Shown piece after piece: positions 9,202-17,618 of a DNA stretch of 45,118 nucleotides (the first letter of the stretch is position 1; every line of letters begins with the position of its first letter). Source of the stretch: Caulobacter segnis (GTDB taxonomy: Bacteria; Pseudomonadota; Alphaproteobacteria; Caulobacterales; Caulobacteraceae). The notes below the pieces were generated by a model. That model searched no databases, was not told the origin of the DNA, and worked only from the letters and a program-made list of their open reading frames with translations. The position numbers and the translations under genes are program-made. Location: the NCBI RefSeq assembly GCF_003243465.1, contig NZ_QFQZ01000035.1, forward strand, positions 1-45,118. The letters run 5' to 3'.

Positions 9202-10488
9202 ATGAGGAAACTGCTGTCGGGCGCGTGCGCCCTGGTTCTGGCCGGGGCGCTGGGCGGCGTCGCTTGCGCCGAAACCGTCTTCGTCCAGGCTGGCCGCCTG
9301 CTGGCCGATCCCGCCACGGGCAAGGTCGAGACAGCCAAGACCCTGGTGCTGGAGAATGGCAAGGTCGTCCGCGTCGTCGACGGCTATGTCGCCGAAAAGG
9401 GCGGCAAGGTCGTCGACCTGAAGGACAGCTTCGTCCTGCCGGGTCTGATCGATAGCCACGTCCACCTCACCGGCCAGCAGGGCCCGACCTCGCGCCTGGA
9501 CGAGGTGACCCAGTCCTCCGCCGACCAGGCGATGGTCGGGGCCGGCTATGCGCGCAAGACACTGATGGCGGGCTTCACCACCGTCGCCGATCTGGGCGCC
9601 GAGAACCAGGCGATCTTCGCCCTCCGGGCGGGGATCAAGCGCGGCGACGTGCCGGGACCGCGGATCATCGCCGCCGGCTCGGCCGTGTCGATCCATGGCG
9701 GCCATGGCGATATCAACGGCTTCTCCGACGAGGTCATGCACGTGCTGCGGCCGGCCTCGGTCTGCTCGGGCGCCGACGATTGCCGCCGCGCCACGCGCGA
9801 GCAGGTCTGGCACGGCGCCGACATTATCAAGATCACCGCCACCGGCGGCGTGCTCTCCAACACCGCCGCGGGCCTGGCCCAACAATTCTCGGACGACGAG
9901 CTGAAGGCGATCGTCGACGCCGCCCACAAGATGGGCCGCAAGGTCACGGCCCACGCCCACGGCGTCGACGGCATCAACAGCTTCCTGCGGGCCGGCGGCG
10001 ACTCGATCGAGCACGGCACCTATCTCGACGCCGAGAGCATCGCCCTGTTCAAGAAGAACGGCGCCTATCTCGTCCCGACCCTGATGGCCGGCGACTTCGT
10101 CTATCGGGTCGCCTCGGGCCCCAACAACTTCCTGACCCCCGCCCAGACCACCAAGGCGCTGGACGCCGGTCCCAAGATGCTGGCCATGGCCCGTCGCGCC
10201 CACGAGGGCGGGGTCAAGATCGCGTTCGGCACCGACACCGGCGTCTCGGCCCACGGCGACAACGCCGGCGAGTTCGCCCTGCTGGTCAAGGCCGGCCTGA
10301 CCCCGCTGGAGGCCATCCAGACCGCCACGGTCAACGCCGCCGACCACTTCTCGCTGAGCAGCGAGATCGGCAGCCTGGCGCCCGGCAAGGCCGCTGACCT
10401 GATCGCGGTGAAAGGCGACCCTCTGAAGGACGTCACCGAGCTGCAGCATGTCACGTCGGTGATCAAGGGCGGGGTTGTCTACAAGTAG
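9202..10488 (+). CDS. Secreted amidohydrolase, prolidase-like
   Basis: Metal-dependent amidohydrolase of 428 residues with a signal peptide (MRKLLSGACALVLAGALGG, cleavage likely after ACA), so it acts in the periplasm. TIM-barrel ligands are visible: the HxH pair in DSHVHL, the probable carbamylated lysine in IIKITATGG, histidines in TAHAHG and IEHGTY, and the catalytic Asp in FGTDTG. This pattern matches the Xaa-Pro/Xaa-Arg dipeptidase branch known from Caulobacter; the exact substrate cannot be read. I chose the ATG at 9202, with GAGGGG four bases ahead, over a TTG at 9190 that overlaps the upstream stop. Confidence 0.88.
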   Translation: MRKLLSGACALVLAGALGGVACAETVFVQAGRLLADPATGKVETAKTLVLENGKVVRVVDGYVAEKGGKVVDLKDSFVLPGLIDSHVHLTGQQGPTSRLDEVTQSSADQAMVGAGYARKTLMAGFTTVADLGAENQAIFALRAGIKRGDVPGPRIIAAGSAVSIHGGHGDINGFSDEVMHVLRPASVCSGADDCRRATREQVWHGADIIKITATGGVLSNTAAGLAQQFSDDELKAIVDAAHKMGRKVTAHAHGVDGINSFLRAGGDSIEHGTYLDAESIALFKKNGAYLVPTLMAGDFVYRVASGPNNFLTPAQTTKALDAGPKMLAMARRAHEGGVKIAFGTDTGVSAHGDNAGEFALLVKAGLTPLEAIQTATVNAADHFSLSSEIGSLAPGKAADLIAVKGDPLKDVTELQHVTSVIKGGVVYK

Positions 10489-10500
10489 GGCCATGAACCT

Positions 10501-10617
10501 TCCGCCCCGTTCGGGGGCGGACGATCGCGAAGCGGTCAGGTGGGGGCGGGTAAGGTGATTTCGCGCGGACTGACCCCCTCCGCGCCTATCGGCGCTCCTC
10601 CCCCTGAGGGGGAAGAA
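10501..10617. repeat. Palindromic repeat, family A (copy 1), between convergent genes
   Basis: Between the amidohydrolase and lpxK ends lie a small hairpin (TCCGCCCC/GGGGCGGA, 10501-10521) and, at about 10573-10617, the module CCCCCTCCG, a small GC stem, then CTCCCCCTGAGGGGGA. The same module recurs near 17311, 19841, 31491 and, shortened, 42312. It probably folds in both transcripts and may help terminate or protect their 3' ends. Confidence 0.6.
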
Positions 10618-10624
10618 GGTTCGG

Positions 10625-11632
10625 CTACACCCCAGCCTTCGCCAGCAACTCCGCCAACGCCGCCTCGTCATCGAAGCGGGCGCGGACGGGCCAGGGCGTC
10701 ACCCGCGCGCGCCAGGCGGGCGGCAGGCGGATCCAGTCCTTCTCAGTGGTGACAAGGCCCGCGTCATAGGTCTTGGCGCGGTCGGCCAGCATGTTCAGCG
10801 TCGCCTCGTCATAGGCGCCGTGGTCGGGGAACGGCGCGAAGTCCACCAGCTGGCAGCCAGCCGCGGTCAGGGCCTTCTCGACCTTCCACGGCTTGCCGAC
10901 GCCGGCGAAGCCGACCTGGGGACCTTTGGGCACGGGGGCGGCGGACTCCAGGCGCGCGACGAGCACCGGCATGTCACCGAACGTGACCAAGAGATCAAAG
11001 TCCGGCAGCGGCATGTCGATCGGCAGCAGCACGATCACCGCGTCGGCGCGGGCCAGGCCGGTCTTCAGCGGCTCGCGCATGGGGCCGGCGGGAAAGACCC
11101 GGCCGTCGCCGAACGGCCACTCGCCGCCGCGCGTCTCGCCGTCGACCACGACCAGCGACAGCGCCTTGCGGACGCTGGGGTTCTGGTGGCCGTCGTCCAT
11201 GACGATCGCCCCGGCGCCCGCCGCCGAGGCCGCGATGGCCCCCGCCGCGCGGTCGCGGGCCACCCACATCGGGAAGTCCTGGGCCAGCATCAGCGGCTCG
11301 TCGCCGACCTCGGCGGCCGTATGGCTGGCGGGGTCGACGCGCACCGGGCCCTTCAGCTTGCCGCCATAGCCGCGCGACAGGCCGTGGGCTTCGACGCCGC
11401 GACGGGTCAGGGTCAGCAGCAGCTCGCGGACGATCGGCGTCTTGCCCGCGCCGCCCATGGTGACGTTGCCGACGCAGATCACCGGCGCGGCGACTTCGGT
11501 CGGGATGGTCTTGGCGATCCGGCGCGCGGTCGAGGCGGCCCACAGCCACGAGATCGGGGTCAGCAGGGCGCGGGTCAGCGGGGCGGGCCCGCCGCTTCTC
11601 ACGTACCACCAGCGGGGCGTGCCGAGTTTCAT
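10625..11632 (-). CDS. lpxK: Tetraacyldisaccharide 4'-kinase LpxK
   Basis: Phosphorylates the 4' position of the lipid A disaccharide to form lipid IVA at the inner membrane. It has 335 residues, as usual for the family. The N-terminal amphipathic/membrane region is followed by the P-loop GNVTMGGAGKTP (55-66), and MDDGHQNPSVRKALSLVVVD is typical of LpxK. It is the last gene of the minus-strand envelope cluster, overlapping waaA by four bases (ATGA). LpxK works just before WaaA in the pathway, which fits the gene order. Confidence 0.96.
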   Translation of the reverse strand: MKLGTPRWWYVRSGGPAPLTRALLTPISWLWAASTARRIAKTIPTEVAAPVICVGNVTMGGAGKTPIVRELLLTLTRRGVEAHGLSRGYGGKLKGPVRVDPASHTAAEVGDEPLMLAQDFPMWVARDRAAGAIAASAAGAGAIVMDDGHQNPSVRKALSLVVVDGETRGGEWPFGDGRVFPAGPMREPLKTGLARADAVIVLLPIDMPLPDFDLLVTFGDMPVLVARLESAAPVPKGPQVGFAGVGKPWKVEKALTAAGCQLVDFAPFPDHGAYDEATLNMLADRAKTYDAGLVTTEKDWIRLPPAWRARVTPWPVRARFDDEAALAELLAKAGV

Positions 11633-12873
11633 GGAACCAGCTCAAGAATACGGGAGAGGCCCGCGCGCGCCTCGGCGTCGCGGGCGTCGACATAGGCGCG
11701 AGCGCGTGCGGCGCGTTCGCGCGCGGCGGCGGGGTTAGCGAGGTCGGCGGCCAGAGTCGCCCCAAGCCCTTCCGGCGAGGTCATCACCACGCCGCCGGCG
11801 GCTTCGAGCCCGGCGAAGGCCGAAGCCCAGTTCTCGACGAACGGGCCGCTGATCGCCGGACAGTCCAGGCGCGCGGCCTCAAGCGGATTATGGCCGCCGA
11901 TGCCCTCGACCAGGCTGCCGGCGATGACGGAGGCCTGCGCCAGGCGGAGCCACAGCCCCATCTCGCCCAGGGTGTCGGCGACCACGACATCAGCGCTCTC
12001 GCCCGGCGCCTGGCTGCGAAGGACTGCGGTGAGGCCCCGCGCCTCAGCCAAGCTCGTGATCGCCGGACCGCGCTCGACATGGCGCGGCGCCAGTACGACC
12101 GGTGGTCGATCGGGCAGGGCGGCGACGGCGTCCAGAACGATCTCGTCCTCGCCGGGATGGGTGCTGGCGATCAGCAGGGGCGGACGGAGGAAACGCGCGC
12201 GCTCGACTGAGAGGGCGGGCTCGTCGACCGGCAGCGGCGCGGCGCCGAACTTCAGGTCGGCCTCGCCGGCGACCCGGCCGCCGAGGGCCTCGAAGCGTTC
12301 GTGGGCGCGGGCGTCCTGGGCCAGGATCAAATCAAAGCCCGACAGCAGCTGGCGGGCCGCGTCGGGACGCTTCTTCCAGCGGGCGAAGCTGCGGTCCGAC
12401 ATCTTGGCGGAGACGAGCGCCAGGCGCGTTCCGGCGGCCTTGGCCTCCAGCAGCAGGTTGGGCCACAGCTCGCTCTCGACGAAGACGGCGAGGTCGGGCT
12501 TCCAGAGCGTGATGAAACGCCTCGCCGCGCCGGGCGCGTCGACCGGGACGTACTGATGGATCGCGCCGGCCGGCAGGCGCTTGGCCAGCAGGGCGGCCGA
12601 GGTGGTGGTGCCGGAGGTGACCAGCACCGTGACCTCGCGGCGTTCCGCGCGCAGGCGCTCGACCAGGGGCAGGATCGACAAGCTCTCGCCGACGCTGGCG
12701 CCGTGCAGCCAGACCAGCGGACCGGCCGGCCGCGCGCGGTCGCTTCGTCCCAGGCGCTCGGAGAGGCGCGCCGGATCTTCCTTGCCCCGGCGGGCGCGGC
12801 GGGACAGCAGCGTCGGCGCGAGCGGTTCGAGCAGGCCTGTGGCGGCCCGGTAGAGGCCCAGGGACAGGGTCAC
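11629..12873 (-). CDS. waaA: Kdo transferase WaaA (KdtA)
   Basis: Adds Kdo sugar(s) to lipid IVA at the cytoplasmic face of the inner membrane (glycosyltransferase family 30). It has 414 residues, starting with GTG at 12873. A short N-terminal hydrophobic segment anchors it. The conserved WLHGASVGE motif (55-63) contains the catalytic Glu63, and the C-terminal domain carries VEGIGGHNPLEAARLDCP, matching the family's GGHNxLEPA signature. The start lies nine bases after the CDF exporter stop and the end overlaps lpxK by four bases. Confidence 0.96.
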   Translation of the reverse strand: MTLSLGLYRAATGLLEPLAPTLLSRRARRGKEDPARLSERLGRSDRARPAGPLVWLHGASVGESLSILPLVERLRAERREVTVLVTSGTTTSAALLAKRLPAGAIHQYVPVDAPGAARRFITLWKPDLAVFVESELWPNLLLEAKAAGTRLALVSAKMSDRSFARWKKRPDAARQLLSGFDLILAQDARAHERFEALGGRVAGEADLKFGAAPLPVDEPALSVERARFLRPPLLIASTHPGEDEIVLDAVAALPDRPPVVLAPRHVERGPAITSLAEARGLTAVLRSQAPGESADVVVADTLGEMGLWLRLAQASVIAGSLVEGIGGHNPLEAARLDCPAISGPFVENWASAFAGLEAAGGVVMTSPEGLGATLAADLANPAAARERAARARAYVDARDAEARAGLSRILELVP

Positions 12874-12882
12874 ACCACGCCC

Positions 12883-13881
12883 CTAGACCACGCCGGCGGG
12901 CGCCAGGCGGCAGGCGTGGGCGCCGTGGCTGGTCTCGACCTGGATGGTGGCGTGGCCGATGTTGAACTTGCTGGCCAACTCCGCGCAGGCGTCGTGCAGG
13001 AACTGGTCGTGATCGGCGTCCAGCGGACGGACGACATGGGCGGTCAGGGCGTTCTCGGTCGTGCTCATCGCCCAGATGTGCAGGTCGTGCACCTCGGAGA
13101 CGCCGGGACGGCTCGCCAGCCAATCGCGCACCTTGCCGGGATCGATGCCGCGCGGCGTGGCGTCGAGCGCTAGGTCTAGAGAGTCGCGCAGCAGGCCCCA
13201 TGTGCCCAGCACGATCACCGCGACGATGGCGAGGCTGACCACGGGGTCCAGCCACAGCCAGTTCGTCAGGCTCATCGCGAAGGCGGCGACTACTACGCCC
13301 GCCGAGACGGCCGCGTCGGCGGCCATGTGCAGGAAGGCGCCGCGAACGTTCAGGTCTTCCTTCGAGCCCTTCATGAACATCAGGGCCGTGGCGGTGTTGA
13401 TGGCGATGCCGACGGCGGCGACGATCATCACCGGGCCGGTCTCGATCGGTTGCGGATCGGCGAAGCGCCGCACGGCCTCCCAGGCGATCGCGCCGACGGC
13501 GACCAGCAACAGGGCCGCATTGGCCAGCGAGGCCAGGATCGTGCCCTTGCGCAGGCCATAGGTGCGGCGAAGGCTGGGCGCGCGCTTGGCCAGCACCGCC
13601 GCGCCCCAGGCCATCAGCAGGCCCAGCACGTCAGACAGGTTGTGCCCGGCGTCCGCGAGCAGGGCCAGGGAGCCGGTGATCAGGCCGGCGGCCGCCTCGA
13701 CGACCACGAAGCCCACGTTCAGCGCGGTGCCGATCGCGAAGGCGCGGCCGAAGTCCTTGGGCGCGTGGCTGTGGCCGTGATGGCCGTGGCCATGATGGTG
13801 ATGGCCGTGACCGTGCGCGTGATCATGATCGTGATGATCATGGTCGTGGTGATGCGCGTGTCCGGGGTGATCGTGAGCCAT
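12883..13881 (-). CDS. Cation diffusion facilitator (zinc exporter) with His-rich N-terminus
   Basis: Inner-membrane metal/proton antiporter of the CzcD/ZnT type, 332 residues. Residues 1-39 are mostly His, Asp and Gly, a likely metal-binding cytoplasmic tail. Six helices follow, with the metal-site motif DAGHNLSD (77-84) and its partner in HMAADAAVSAG. The C-terminal cytoplasmic domain includes VSEVHDLHIWAMS. Zinc is the usual substrate for this branch; other divalent ions are possible. I place the start at the ATG at 13881, not the TTG/GTG codons just upstream. The gene lies inside the lipid A cluster although its role is not obviously linked. Confidence 0.92.
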   Translation of the reverse strand: MAHDHPGHAHHHDHDHHDHDHAHGHGHHHHGHGHHGHSHAPKDFGRAFAIGTALNVGFVVVEAAAGLITGSLALLADAGHNLSDVLGLLMAWGAAVLAKRAPSLRRTYGLRKGTILASLANAALLLVAVGAIAWEAVRRFADPQPIETGPVMIVAAVGIAINTATALMFMKGSKEDLNVRGAFLHMAADAAVSAGVVVAAFAMSLTNWLWLDPVVSLAIVAVIVLGTWGLLRDSLDLALDATPRGIDPGKVRDWLASRPGVSEVHDLHIWAMSTTENALTAHVVRPLDADHDQFLHDACAELASKFNIGHATIQVETSHGAHACRLAPAGVV

Positions 13882-13911
13882 GGTCCTACATCCCACCAAG
13901 CAAGGGCCGGA

Positions 13912-14613
13912 TCAATCTTCGACCAGGGCTTCGGCCCGCCGGGTGACCGCCGAAAGGCGCGCGGCCCATTCCTCGACCAGTTGGTCGGGGTCGTCGCCGC
14001 GCCCGGCGCCGGTCGGGCCGTCCCACACCATGGCGGCCTTGGCGAAGGGCAGGGGGATCATGGTCTGGTCCCAGGAGCCCAGGCGCAGGCAGGGCTTGGC
14101 CGCCAGGCCCACGAAGATCACCGGCGCGCCGGTGACGCGGGCCAGGGACGGGGTGCCCTTCTCCATGTGCTCGGCGGGGCCGCGCGGACCGTCGGGGGTG
14201 ATGGCGACGCCGCCGCCGTCCTTCACCCACTTGACCATGTCGCGGAAGGCTTGCTCGCCGTGCTTGTTCTTGGCGAGGTCCGTCTTCTTGGCGGACGAGC
14301 CCCGGATCGCCGGAAAGCCCAGCTTCTCGACCGTGCGGGCGATGAACTCGCCGTCGTTCGAGCGCGAGATCAGGGCGCGCATGTCCTGGCGGCGCGAGAG
14401 GTCCTGCGGCCAGCTCAGCGGCGACATCGGGATGCGCGAGTGCCAGAAGCACAGGATCGCGCCGACGCCCGTCTCGCGGCCTCGCGCCCAGACGGCTTCG
14501 GCCTGCTCGCGACCCTCCTCGGTCATGCGGAGGGTCTTGAAGACCAGTTTCGAATAGCCGGCGAAGATCGAGGACAGCAGCCAGATCACGAACGGCGAAC
14601 GCAGAGGCCTCAA
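13912..14613 (-). CDS. DUF374 lysophospholipid acyltransferase-like protein
   Basis: A 233-residue protein of the DUF374/LPLAT family, which commonly sits beside msbA and waaA in alphaproteobacteria. An N-terminal membrane-associating stretch (FVIWLLSSIFAGYSKLV) is followed by CFWHSRIPMSP, in the place of the HxxxxD acyltransferase motif, and AITPDGPRGPAEHME, matching the family block. A role in lipid A or envelope-lipid acylation is inferred from family and context. The start is TTG at 14613, whose last bases form the msbA stop (four-base overlap TTGA); the next ATG would delete the conserved N-terminus. Confidence 0.88.
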   Translation of the reverse strand: MRPLRSPFVIWLLSSIFAGYSKLVFKTLRMTEEGREQAEAVWARGRETGVGAILCFWHSRIPMSPLSWPQDLSRRQDMRALISRSNDGEFIARTVEKLGFPAIRGSSAKKTDLAKNKHGEQAFRDMVKWVKDGGGVAITPDGPRGPAEHMEKGTPSLARVTGAPVIFVGLAAKPCLRLGSWDQTMIPLPFAKAAMVWDGPTGAGRGDDPDQLVEEWAARLSAVTRRAEALVED

Positions 14614-16430
14614 GCGTCGCCCTCCAGGGTCGGCGCGTCCGGGCTGTGGTCGAGATCCTGGGCCTTGGCCAGACGCGCATAGAGGCCGCCGGCCTGGACG
14701 AGCGCGACGTGCGATCCGGTCTCGACCACCCGGCCCTTGTCGATCACGTAGATGCGGTCGGCGTTCCTCACGGTCGACAGGCGGTGGGCGATCAGGATGG
14801 TGGTCCGGCCGGCCATCAGCCGCTCCAGCGCCGCCTGGACCTGGGCCTCGCTCTCGGTGTCGAGGGCGCTGGTCGCCTCGTCCAGAAGCAGGATCGGGGC
14901 GTTCTTCAGGAAGGCGCGGGCGATGGCGATGCGCTGGCGTTGGCCGCCCGACAGGCGCGCGCCGGCCTCGCCGACGGGGGTGTCGTAGCCCTCGGGCAGG
15001 GCCAGGATGAAGTCGTGGGCGGCGGCCTGACGCGCGGCGGCCTCAATCTCCAGCTGGCTGGCCCCGGGACGGGCGTAGGCGATGTTGGCCCGGATGGTGT
15101 CGTCGAACAGGAACGGCTCCTGGGTGACCAGGGCGATGCGGTCGCGCAAGGACGCTAGGGTCACGGTCCGCACGTCGCAGCCGTCGATCGTCACCGCCCC
15201 GCCGTTCACGTCGTAGAAGCGCGGGATCAGGTTCAGGATCGAGCTCTTGCCGCCGCCCGAGGGACCGACCAGGGCCACGGTCTCGCCCCGGCGCGCCTCG
15301 ATCGAGACATCCGACAAGGCCGGGATGTCGGCGCCGTACGAGAAGGTGACGTGGCTCAGGGCGATGGCGCTGTCGCCGGCCGGCAGCGGCTTGGCGTCGG
15401 CGGGATCGACGATGGTCGGCTGGACGTCGAGGGCCTCGAACAGCCGGCGGGCGGCGGTCAGGCCCTCGCTGAACACCGTCTGCAGATTGGCGACCTGGCG
15501 TAGCGACTGGGCGGCGATGCCCAGCAGGATCACGAACTTCAGGAAGCCGCCGGCGGTGATCGGCGGCAGGGTGAGAGGCCCGACGGCCAGGGCGCCGGTG
15601 ATGGCGCGCCAGCCCGCATAGGCGAACACCGCCGCGATCACCAGCTGCGAGAAGAGCTCGGTGGCCGGGGCGGCCATGGCTCGGGCGTTGCTGCCCTTGA
15701 TCAGGTGACGCTGGCGGCGCTCGACCACGGCGGCCACGCGGCCTTCCTCATAGGCCTCGCGGTTCTCCATCTTGACGATCTTGACCCCGTCCAGGCTTTC
15801 CATGATCGCGGTGGAGAGGTTGGAGGTCTCGCCCATGGCGCCCTTGGCGGCCTTGGTCGTGCGCTTGGAGAAGTTGCGGATGATGCCGCTGACCCCAGGC
15901 ACGATGATCAGCACGCCAGCCGCCAGGATCGGATCGCTCTTCAGCAGCGCCCAGAGGGTGATGGCGACGGTCAGAGCCTCGCGGACGTAGTTGATGACAC
16001 CGGTGGTCGCCGCTTCGCGGATCAGGCCCGCATCGTAGAGCACCGACGAGACGTAGGAGCCCGAGTGCGCGCCGCGCAGGCGGGCGAGATCCGCGCGGAT
16101 CAGGCGGCCGAACAGGCGGGTCTGCATGTCGCCGACCACGCCATTGCCGATCCGGTTGATCAGGCTGGCCTGAATGACCTGGAAGACGCCGCGGGCGATG
16201 GCGAGGGCCGCGATCGTCAGGGGAACCCAGATCATCGCGCCGGGCTGCGGCTTGGCGATCAGCTTGTCGACGGCCGGCTCGACATACTCGCCCAGCATGA
16301 CGGTCAGGCGGGCGACGATCACCGCGCTGATCATCGAGACCGCGAAGCCCTTCCAGCGGGGCGCCAGGAACTCGCGCCACATCCGGCCCATCAGGGCGCG
16401 GTTCGAGGGCTGGCGGTCCGGTGTCGTCAT
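14610..16430 (-). CDS. msbA: Lipid A/LPS flippase-type ABC exporter MsbA
   Basis: Half-transporter that as a dimer flips lipid A-core across the inner membrane. It has 606 residues. The transmembrane domain covers about 25-325 with six helices. The ATPase domain follows, with Walker A GPSGGGKSS (389-397), Q-loop VTQEPFLF, signature LSGGQRQR (493-500) and Walker B ILLLDEATSALD (513-524). ABC exporters of other lipids look alike, but the neighbours (DUF374, waaA, lpxK) favour MsbA. Its ATG at 16430 lies opposite the phosphatase-like gene at 16574, leaving about 140 bases for divergent promoters. Confidence 0.93.
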   Translation of the reverse strand: MTTPDRQPSNRALMGRMWREFLAPRWKGFAVSMISAVIVARLTVMLGEYVEPAVDKLIAKPQPGAMIWVPLTIAALAIARGVFQVIQASLINRIGNGVVGDMQTRLFGRLIRADLARLRGAHSGSYVSSVLYDAGLIREAATTGVINYVREALTVAITLWALLKSDPILAAGVLIIVPGVSGIIRNFSKRTTKAAKGAMGETSNLSTAIMESLDGVKIVKMENREAYEEGRVAAVVERRQRHLIKGSNARAMAAPATELFSQLVIAAVFAYAGWRAITGALAVGPLTLPPITAGGFLKFVILLGIAAQSLRQVANLQTVFSEGLTAARRLFEALDVQPTIVDPADAKPLPAGDSAIALSHVTFSYGADIPALSDVSIEARRGETVALVGPSGGGKSSILNLIPRFYDVNGGAVTIDGCDVRTVTLASLRDRIALVTQEPFLFDDTIRANIAYARPGASQLEIEAAARQAAAHDFILALPEGYDTPVGEAGARLSGGQRQRIAIARAFLKNAPILLLDEATSALDTESEAQVQAALERLMAGRTTILIAHRLSTVRNADRIYVIDKGRVVETGSHVALVQAGGLYARLAKAQDLDHSPDAPTLEGDA

Positions 16431-16573
16431 GGGGGAGGGGTCGGATTTCAGGCGGAGGCTGTCAATGACTTGCGAGCCGCACTGGCCGGTAAAAGCGACA
16501 GCATAAGGGCCGGTTTTGCCTTTCGGGCGGCTCTATCCTACTTAGACCGCGCATTTCGCAAGGATCGTCCCGC

Positions 16574-17239
16574 TTGGCTAAGTTCGACCTCACCACGCCC
16601 TGGGGCCGGTTCAAGACCTATCTCCACTATCTGTGGAACGACCACGCCTATCTGCGGCTGGGCTTTTCCAACGCCCACTGGATCAGCCCCGAGATGGTCC
16701 GCGCCAACCAGCCCTGGCCGTTCCAGCTGGCCTGGTGGAAGAAGCAGGGCATCAAGACGATCGTGAACCTGCGCGGCGGCTTCGACGGCAGCTTCTACGC
16801 GCTGGAAAAGGACGCCTGCCAGCGCCTGGGCCTGAACTTCGTCGACTTCACCATCACCTCGCGCGAGGTCCCGATCCGCGAGCGGGTGCGGGGGGCCAAG
16901 GAGCTGTTCGAGACGATCGAGTATCCGGCCCTGATGCACTGCAAGTCCGGCGCGGACCGGGCCGGGATCATGAGCGTCTTCTACGCCCACTACCGCCTGG
17001 GCCAGCCGATCCGTGAGGCGATGAAGCAGCTGGGCCCGCGCTACCTGCACATCAAGCACGGCAACACCGGCGTGCTGGACTACACCTTCGAGCAGTACCT
17101 GGAGAAGGGCGAGCCCAAGGGGCTGAGCTTCAGCGAATGGGTCGAGAGCGAGGACTACGATCCGGTCGCGATGAAGAAGACCTTCCGGGCGGGAATGCTG
17201 GGGAAGGTGCTGACGGACAAGATTCTGCGGCGGGAGTAG
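16574..17239 (+). CDS. Tyrosine-phosphatase-like protein (Cys-based)
   Basis: A 221-residue protein with the Cys-phosphatase loop HCKSGADRAG (122-131), so Cys123 and Arg129 are the predicted catalytic residues; a candidate general acid lies in FVDFTITSRE. No signal peptide or clear membrane helix is seen. It is the only plus-strand gene in the envelope cluster, facing msbA on one side and DUF4170 on the other. Phosphatases of this class can act on phospho-proteins, phosphoinositides or lipid A phosphates, and Caulobacter is known to need one such enzyme (CtpA) for its envelope. Whether this gene is that one or a paralogue cannot be told here. The start is TTG at 16574 with AAGGA upstream. Confidence 0.82.
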   Translation: MAKFDLTTPWGRFKTYLHYLWNDHAYLRLGFSNAHWISPEMVRANQPWPFQLAWWKKQGIKTIVNLRGGFDGSFYALEKDACQRLGLNFVDFTITSREVPIRERVRGAKELFETIEYPALMHCKSGADRAGIMSVFYAHYRLGQPIREAMKQLGPRYLHIKHGNTGVLDYTFEQYLEKGEPKGLSFSEWVESEDYDPVAMKKTFRAGMLGKVLTDKILRRE

Positions 17240-17245
17240 GGGCGC

Positions 17246-17362
17246 AAAATCCTCCCCCCGTGGGGGAGGCGGCCGAAGGCCGGAGGGGGGAGGGCTGTTG
17301 AGCGGGCCTCATCCCCCTCCGTCGGCTTCGCCGACACCTCCCCCGCTAGGGGGAGGATTTTT
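17246..17362. repeat. Inverted pair of family A palindromic repeats, probable bidirectional terminator
   Basis: Two copies of the CCCCCTCCG...CCTCCCCC-N3/4-GGGGGAGG module lie in opposite orientation between two convergent genes. The outer hairpins are followed by ATTTTTT on the plus strand (17356-17362) and by a short T run on the minus strand, so each can serve as a terminator for the gene running into it. Confidence 0.7.
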
Positions 17363-17364
17363 TG

Positions 17365-17589
17365 TTAGCCCTCGCTCGGATCCAGCAGCTTGTGGGCGTG
17401 GATGATGAAGTAGCGGGCGTGGGCGTTGTCGACCGTGGCCTGGGCCTTGGCCTTCCAGGCCTTGTGGGCCTCGTCGTAGTTCGGATAGGCGCCGACGAAT
17501 TCGACCTTCGACAGGTCGCGGAATTCGGTGCCGGCGACGTCCTTCAGTTCACCGCCGATGACGAGATGAAGAAGCTGCTTATCGGGCAT
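17365..17589 (-). CDS. DUF4170 domain-containing small protein
   Basis: A 74-residue protein (MPDKQLLHLVIGGELKD...) of the uncharacterised DUF4170 family. I recall this family as a regular partner of pmbA, cysQ and LPS genes in alphaproteobacteria. The sequence looks like a compact alpha/beta fold, with GTEFRDLSKVEFVGAYPNYD and a C-terminal FIIHAHKLLDP; it has no membrane helix. The start is placed at the ATG at 17589, with CAGGAA about 11 bases upstream; a TTG three codons earlier is possible. The function is unknown. Confidence 0.85.
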   Translation of the reverse strand: MPDKQLLHLVIGGELKDVAGTEFRDLSKVEFVGAYPNYDEAHKAWKAKAQATVDNAHARYFIIHAHKLLDPSEG

Positions 17590-17618
17590 TTGGAGCAAGT
17601 TCCTGCGAGGAATTGGTT

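Noticed and set aside
13792..13870. Tandem repeat array in the CDF gene as a possible CRISPR or mobile repeat
   Set aside because: It is the coding sequence of a His/Asp/Gly-rich metal-binding tail; unit length is irregular and there are no spacers.
13327..14682. 451-codon plus-strand frame opposite the CDF and acyltransferase genes
   Set aside because: It overlaps two clear genes and its sequence is a low-complexity antisense translation, including a Val/Met/Ile-rich stretch that mirrors the His-rich exporter tail.
17246..17362. Insertion-sequence remnant between the phosphatase and DUF4170 genes
   Set aside because: No transposase fragment or target duplication is seen; the structure is explained by two inverted palindromic repeat modules that recur elsewhere.
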